Below are positions 6,911 to 9,939 of a stretch of 9,939 nt of DNA, piece after piece. The notes beneath the pieces were generated by a model. It made no database searches and was not told the origin of the DNA. It saw nothing but the letters and a program-made list of their open reading frames with translations. The stretch is from Geoglobus sp. (GTDB taxonomy: Archaea > Halobacteriota > Archaeoglobi > Archaeoglobales > Archaeoglobaceae). Position 1 is the stretch's first letter; each line of letters starts with the position of its first letter. Made by a program: the position numbers and the translations under genes. The stretch lies in contig JALURI010000174.1 in NCBI GenBank assembly GCA_027016965.1, positions 1 through 9,939 of the forward strand, given 5' to 3'.

Positions 6911-7597
6911 ATGGTCTTTCTGATAGTATCACTGGCATTGTTGCTGGTATCGATTATAGCTTTGCTTATCCTCAATTCTTATGATGAAGAAAAAATCTCT
7001 CTCCTCACCCAATACTGGAACGGTCTTTCACTGGGGATCGGAGTTTTGCTTTTATTTATTGGAGTGTTGTATTTCATTCTTTTTGTCGGACTGACAATAG
7101 TTAAGTTTTCTGTCACGCTCCCTCACCTCATAGGTGTTGCAGTTCTGTATGTCCCTGCGGCAGTAGGTTTGCTTGGATGGCTGGTTTTGAGAATAGGGCT
7201 GACAGTATCTCCAACAGTAAAGTTTCTAAATATTCTGACATACATTGCTGTCTCCTGGATTCTCATGCAGCACATTGAAATGGTTGTTAAGCCAGTAGTT
7301 TCTTACTGGGAATTTGGAATTGTTGCCATGGTGATCTCTGTTGTGGTTTTCAGTGCCGCAATTTCAATTTTCAGATACAGAACTCGTGTGAAGGAGTACC
7401 TGCTTTTTCCAGTTAATCTAATTCCTCTGCTTAATGCAGTGTTCATAACCTTCACTTACATAAGTCTGGCCGGAATTTCGGCAAATCTCGGACTGTTTTT
7501 GACCCATGTTCTATCCTGCCTCTTTGGTGCTATCGTTATCATCTACTTTGTCATATCGTTTATGGTTGATGTACGGGTATATCTGAGAAAATACTGA
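6911..7597 (+). CDS. Integral membrane protein of unknown function, about seven TM helices
   Basis: A 228-residue, very hydrophobic protein that I do not recognise. Predicted membrane segments lie at about 2-22, 38-62, 73-98, 105-122, 134-154, 166-187 and 193-218. There are short charged loops (NSYDEEK at 22-28, FRYRTRVKE at 154-162) and a basic C-terminus (VRVYLRKY). No transport signature, metal motif or enzyme motif stands out. It sits between the two phenylphosphate synthase genes but has a terminator upstream and probably its own promoter, and it lacks the 21-bp element shared by the pathway promoters. It may be a phenol-related membrane component or simply an insertion between two functionally linked genes. 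An ATG at 6903 opens only a 6-codon frame. Confidence 0.75.
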   Translation: MVFLIVSLALLLVSIIALLILNSYDEEKISLLTQYWNGLSLGIGVLLLFIGVLYFILFVGLTIVKFSVTLPHLIGVAVLYVPAAVGLLGWLVLRIGLTVSPTVKFLNILTYIAVSWILMQHIEMVVKPVVSYWEFGIVAMVISVVVFSAAISIFRYRTRVKEYLLFPVNLIPLLNAVFITFTYISLAGISANLGLFLTHVLSCLFGAIVIIYFVISFMVDVRVYLRKY

Positions 7598-7619
7598 AGA
7601 AAATCCTGTTTTTTGATCA

Positions 7620-7640
7620 TTTCAATGACAATCCTTGACA
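7620..7640 (+). promoter_or_regulatory. Candidate operator TTTCAA-N8-CTTGACA upstream of the ATP-subunit gene
   Basis: TTTCAA, 8 nt, CTTGACA, ending 62 nt before the TTG start at 7703. The 3' half extends into a perfect inverted repeat, CCTTG-A-CAAGG (7633-7643). It is the third site of the same form in this window. Confidence 0.5.
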
Positions 7641-7644
7641 AGGC

Positions 7645-7653
7645 AATATATAT
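7645..7653 (+). promoter_or_regulatory. Candidate TATA box for the ATP-subunit gene
   Basis: AATATATAT lies 4 nt after the 21-bp element. Transcription starting about 25 nt downstream would leave a leader of about 25-30 nt carrying GGAGGTGG (7691-7698). A second A/T-rich stretch, AAATTATATTA at 7668-7678, is too close to the ribosome site to be preferred. Confidence 0.4.
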
Positions 7654-7702
7654 CATGATTAAGAGTTAAATTATATTACTGTAGTATCATGGAGGTGGAA
7701 TC

Positions 7703-8782
7703 TTGAGATACATACGGTGGTTTAATGAGATTGGCAGAGACGATATTCCAAGCGTAGGAGGAAAGGCAGCCAATCTCGGTGAGATGGAAAATGCCGGTTT
7801 TCCTGTTCCACCGGGTTTTGCTATAACCATTGACGCATTCGAAGAATTTCTTGCCAGTGCCAAAAGAAGAGGAAAAAAGGCTCATATTGCCAGAATAATT
7901 TCAAAGGTTGATCCAAAAGATACTGAGGAACTTGAGAGAGTCAGCATTCTTGTGAGGGATATTGTGGAATCTACACCTGTACCCGATCATATTGGAGAAG
8001 AGATAGTTCAGGCTTATGAAAAGCTCTGCAGTCAGGCTGGCTATGAAAACATTCCTGTTGCTGTCAGAAGCTCAGCAACTGCTGAAGACGTTCCTGATGC
8101 AAGCTTTGCTGGACAACAGGATACCTATCTGTGGATCAGAGGAAGAGATGAAGTGGTCAGGCATGTAGTTCGATGCTGGAGCAGTCTGTACACTCCAAGA
8201 GCAATAGCCTACAGAGCCACAAAGGGTTTCGACCATTATGAGGTTTCGATAGCAGTTGTTGTGCAGAAAATGGTGAATTCAAGAAGCAGCGGAGTTATGT
8301 TCACCCTGAATCCCACAAATGGAGATGTGAGTCAAATTGTGATCGAGTCCAGCTGGGGACTCGGTGAGGCGATTGTTTCTGGAGAGGTAACTCCAGACAG
8401 ATTTGCAGTTGATAAGGTTACAGAAGAAATCGTTGAAAGAACTATATCTCCAAAAACACGATGGTGTGTTTTCAGAAATGAGGGTGGTGTGGTTTATCAG
8501 GAGTTGCCTGAAGAGATGCAGCAGAAACCATCTCTGAGCGATGATGAAGTAAAGGAGCTGGCAAGAATCGGTAAAAAAATAGAAAAGCACTACAGCATCC
8601 CTATGGATATCGAATGGGCAATTGACAGAGATTTCGAGTTTCCTGAAAGCATATTCGTTCTGCAGTGCAGACCTGAGACTGTCTGGAGTAAGAAGAAAAA
8701 AGAACCTGTCCTCAAAGCAAAAAGTGGCTTTGATCTTATAATGAGCAGGGCTACAACAACCATAAAACTCAAAAAATCCTGA
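7703..8782 (+). CDS. ppsB: Phenylphosphate synthase ATP-binding subunit (PpsB-like)
   Basis: A 359-residue protein covering only the N-terminal ATP-grasp region of PEP synthase/pyruvate phosphate dikinase. Visible motifs are VGGKAANLGEM (18-28), the nucleotide-binding VRSSATAEDVPDASFAGQQ (121-139), SSGVMFTLNP (195-204), WGLGEAIVSGEVTPD (218-232), DIEWAID (302-308) and QCRPET (321-326). It stops there, without the phosphohistidine and PEP domains. Size and content match protein 2 of Thauera phenylphosphate synthase, which uses ATP to phosphorylate the histidine of the large subunit. The start is TTG at 7703, fixed by GGAGGTGG ending 4 nt upstream; the nearby ATG at 7689 hits a stop after five codons. 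The VOC-type gene follows after 16 nt. It ends cleanly in a basic tail, so it is not a broken PEP synthase. Confidence 0.9.
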   Translation: MRYIRWFNEIGRDDIPSVGGKAANLGEMENAGFPVPPGFAITIDAFEEFLASAKRRGKKAHIARIISKVDPKDTEELERVSILVRDIVESTPVPDHIGEEIVQAYEKLCSQAGYENIPVAVRSSATAEDVPDASFAGQQDTYLWIRGRDEVVRHVVRCWSSLYTPRAIAYRATKGFDHYEVSIAVVVQKMVNSRSSGVMFTLNPTNGDVSQIVIESSWGLGEAIVSGEVTPDRFAVDKVTEEIVERTISPKTRWCVFRNEGGVVYQELPEEMQQKPSLSDDEVKELARIGKKIEKHYSIPMDIEWAIDRDFEFPESIFVLQCRPETVWSKKKKEPVLKAKSGFDLIMSRATTTIKLKKS

Positions 8783-8798
8783 AAAATATTGTATCCTT

Positions 8799-9194
8799 AT
8801 GATAAAATCAATTGACAGGATAGGTATTGCTGTTAGAGATTTAGATTCAGCACTTGAAGTTTACGTAGACAGGCTCGGATTTAAAATTGAGAAAATATAT
8901 ATGAATCCGGAAGAAATGGTGAAAACAGCTGTAATTTCCTCAGGAAGGTGTATAATTGAGCTTATTCAGCCCACTTCAGATGATTCTCCAGCAGCAAAAT
9001 TTATCGAAAAAAAAGGAGAGGGGGTGAGTTATGTATCTCTTTTCATTGAGAATCTTGAAGAGTTTGTTTCAGAACTTGAATCTCAGGGGCTCAGAATCCT
9101 GAGAAAACCACCTTCAATTGTAGATGGGAGAAAATACACCTTCATTCATCCGAAAGATATGAATGGAGTCATGTTTGAGCTGACAGAGTACTGA
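8799..9194 (+). CDS. VOC-superfamily protein, methylmalonyl-CoA epimerase-like but lacking metal ligands
   Basis: A 131-residue protein with the paired beta-alpha-beta-beta-beta fold of glyoxalase/vicinal-oxygen-chelate proteins. It clearly resembles methylmalonyl-CoA epimerase: IDRIGIAVRDLDSALEVY at the N-terminus, IIELIQPTSDDSPAAKFIEKKGEG in the middle, FIHPKDMNGVMFELTE at the end. The metal-binding His of the usual IDHIGIAV is Arg7, and the usual GEGIHHI is GEGVSYV, so both conserved histidines are missing; the final Glu is kept. Metal-dependent epimerase activity is therefore doubtful. It starts 16 nt after the synthase ATP subunit and is probably co-transcribed with it, though no ribosome site is evident. 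It might be an accessory or ligand-binding subunit (inference). It converges with the permease gene with a 2-bp gap. Confidence 0.85.
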   Translation: MIKSIDRIGIAVRDLDSALEVYVDRLGFKIEKIYMNPEEMVKTAVISSGRCIIELIQPTSDDSPAAKFIEKKGEGVSYVSLFIENLEEFVSELESQGLRILRKPPSIVDGRKYTFIHPKDMNGVMFELTEY

Positions 9195-9196
9195 AA

Positions 9197-9939
9197 TCAG
9201 GTCACACCCTTTTTCAGTGAATCGTTTATCTTCCCAAATGCTTTCTCAGCAATGGATGAAATGCCTTCCCTGAATGTTAGTATCAACACCACAAGCATCA
9301 GTCCCAGAAACGTAAGTGTAAGCTGTCCAAAGCCCCTTGTTGATTCCAGCACCATGATTATTACCGTTGCACCTATCATGGGTCCATACATCGTTCTCAA
9401 CCCGCCAAGCAGGAGCATCAGTATGATAACTATATCCATGGATGGTGAAAATATACCGGGGGAGATCATTCCATTAAAGTATCCGTAAAAACTCCCTGTA
9501 AGGGCAAGAATCCCAGACCCTATGGAAGCTGCGATGACATTGTATTTTGTTGCATCAATTCCAACAACCTCAGCAGAAATCTTATCACTTCTTATGGCTC
9601 TCAGGGCTATTCCAATTCTTGATCTTACCAAATTGGCGTAGAGAACTGAAACAAGGAAAGCAAACAGGAGTAGAGTGTAATAGCTGGCAGCTCTTCTGCC
9701 AATTATCTCCTGAAATGGCCACCAGAGGACTGGAGTGACAAGTCCAGTTTCACCCATGGTAAGCCATCTCAGTCCGAGTACTATATTCTCAAAAATAAGC
9801 GTAAATGTAAGGGTTACAATTGCAACAAAAACCTCTCCAAGTCCTCTGACAATCGAGACATAGCTCAAAAGAGCTCCAACGGCTACTGAAAACAGAAGCC
9901 CTGCAGGTAGTGTGAGCCAGGGATTCAGACCATATGAAA
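9197..9939 (-). CDS. livM: LivM-type ABC transporter permease (5' part beyond window)
   Basis: The inner-membrane permease of a branched-chain-amino-acid-type ABC importer (HAAT family). The frame stays open to the right edge, giving 246 visible C-terminal residues; the family usually has about 300-350, so the N-terminus is off the window. Recognisable segments are GEVFVAIVTLTFTLIFENI, RSRIGIALRAIRSDKISAEVVGID (the cytoplasmic loop that contacts the ATPase) and MLLLGGLRTMYGPMIGATVI. Several membrane spans are evident. Transporters of this type are often found beside aromatic-degradation genes and can import aromatic acids, so uptake of a pathway substrate is plausible but not shown. The partner LivH, ATPase and binding-protein genes would be expected upstream of it on the minus strand, outside the window. 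Confidence 0.88.
   Translation of the reverse strand, partial: SYGLNPWLTLPAGLLFSVAVGALLSYVSIVRGLGEVFVAIVTLTFTLIFENIVLGLRWLTMGETGLVTPVLWWPFQEIIGRRAASYYTLLLFAFLVSVLYANLVRSRIGIALRAIRSDKISAEVVGIDATKYNVIAASIGSGILALTGSFYGYFNGMISPGIFSPSMDIVIILMLLLGGLRTMYGPMIGATVIIMVLESTRGFGQLTLTFLGLMLVVLILTFREGISSIAEKAFGKINDSLKKGVT

Noticed and set aside
7703..8782. Truncated or frameshifted PEP synthase pseudogene
   Set aside because: The protein ends cleanly after the ATP-grasp domain, no downstream PEP-synthase remnants exist in any frame, and the phosphohistidine domain is encoded by an intact separate gene, as in phenylphosphate synthase.
1..9939. tRNA, rRNA, CRISPR array, insertion sequence or transposase
   Set aside because: No cloverleaf-like sequence, regularly spaced repeats, transposase frame or terminal inverted repeats were seen; intergenic spaces are all under about 155 nt.

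Overview
The window looks like a thermophilic archaeal chromosome, most likely from the Archaeoglobales (Ferroglobus/Geoglobus/Archaeoglobus type). The grounds are a TrmB-type regulator, strong GGAGGTGAT-like ribosome binding sites, AT-rich archaeal TATA-like boxes, AGA/AGG-dominated arginine codons and moderate GC. This assignment is inference from gene content and style, not from a marker gene.

The centre of the window reads as an anaerobic phenol-degradation locus built as two divergent arms around a regulator gene. The left arm is on the minus strand. It encodes a UbiD-family (de)carboxylase with an N-terminal rubredoxin-like metal ribbon (start 3835), a HAD-superfamily protein (start 2242), a possible 33-codon small ORF, and a benzoate/4-hydroxybenzoate-type CoA ligase (start 1443) that runs off the left edge. 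The right arm is on the plus strand. It encodes the TrmB-like regulator (3989), a 616-residue phosphohistidine-domain protein matching the large subunit of phenylphosphate synthase (4946), a 7-TM protein of unknown function (6911), the 359-residue ATP-binding subunit of phenylphosphate synthase (7703), and a VOC/methylmalonyl-CoA-epimerase-like protein that has lost its usual metal ligands (8799). A LivM-type ABC permease converges from the right edge on the minus strand.

The inferred pathway is phenol + ATP to phenylphosphate (the two Pps-like subunits), phenylphosphate + CO2 to 4-hydroxybenzoate (UbiD-like plus HAD-like proteins), then 4-hydroxybenzoyl-CoA (CoA ligase). The first phenol-specific steps of Thauera/Azoarcus-type metabolism are thus present in an archaeal setting. 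No CBS-domain PpsC, no second UbiD paralogue and no 10-kDa carboxylase gamma subunit are visible.

The most interesting non-coding signal is a 21-bp element, TTTMAA-N8-CTTGACA. It occurs once upstream of each of the three pathway transcription units (carboxylase, synthase large subunit, synthase ATP subunit), in the same orientation and 60-63 nt before the start codon each time. It can be read as an interrupted dyad and is a natural candidate operator for the TrmB-like regulator. A second notable signal is a diverged tandem duplication of the HAD gene 3' end plus the following ribosome binding site, just upstream of the ligase gene.
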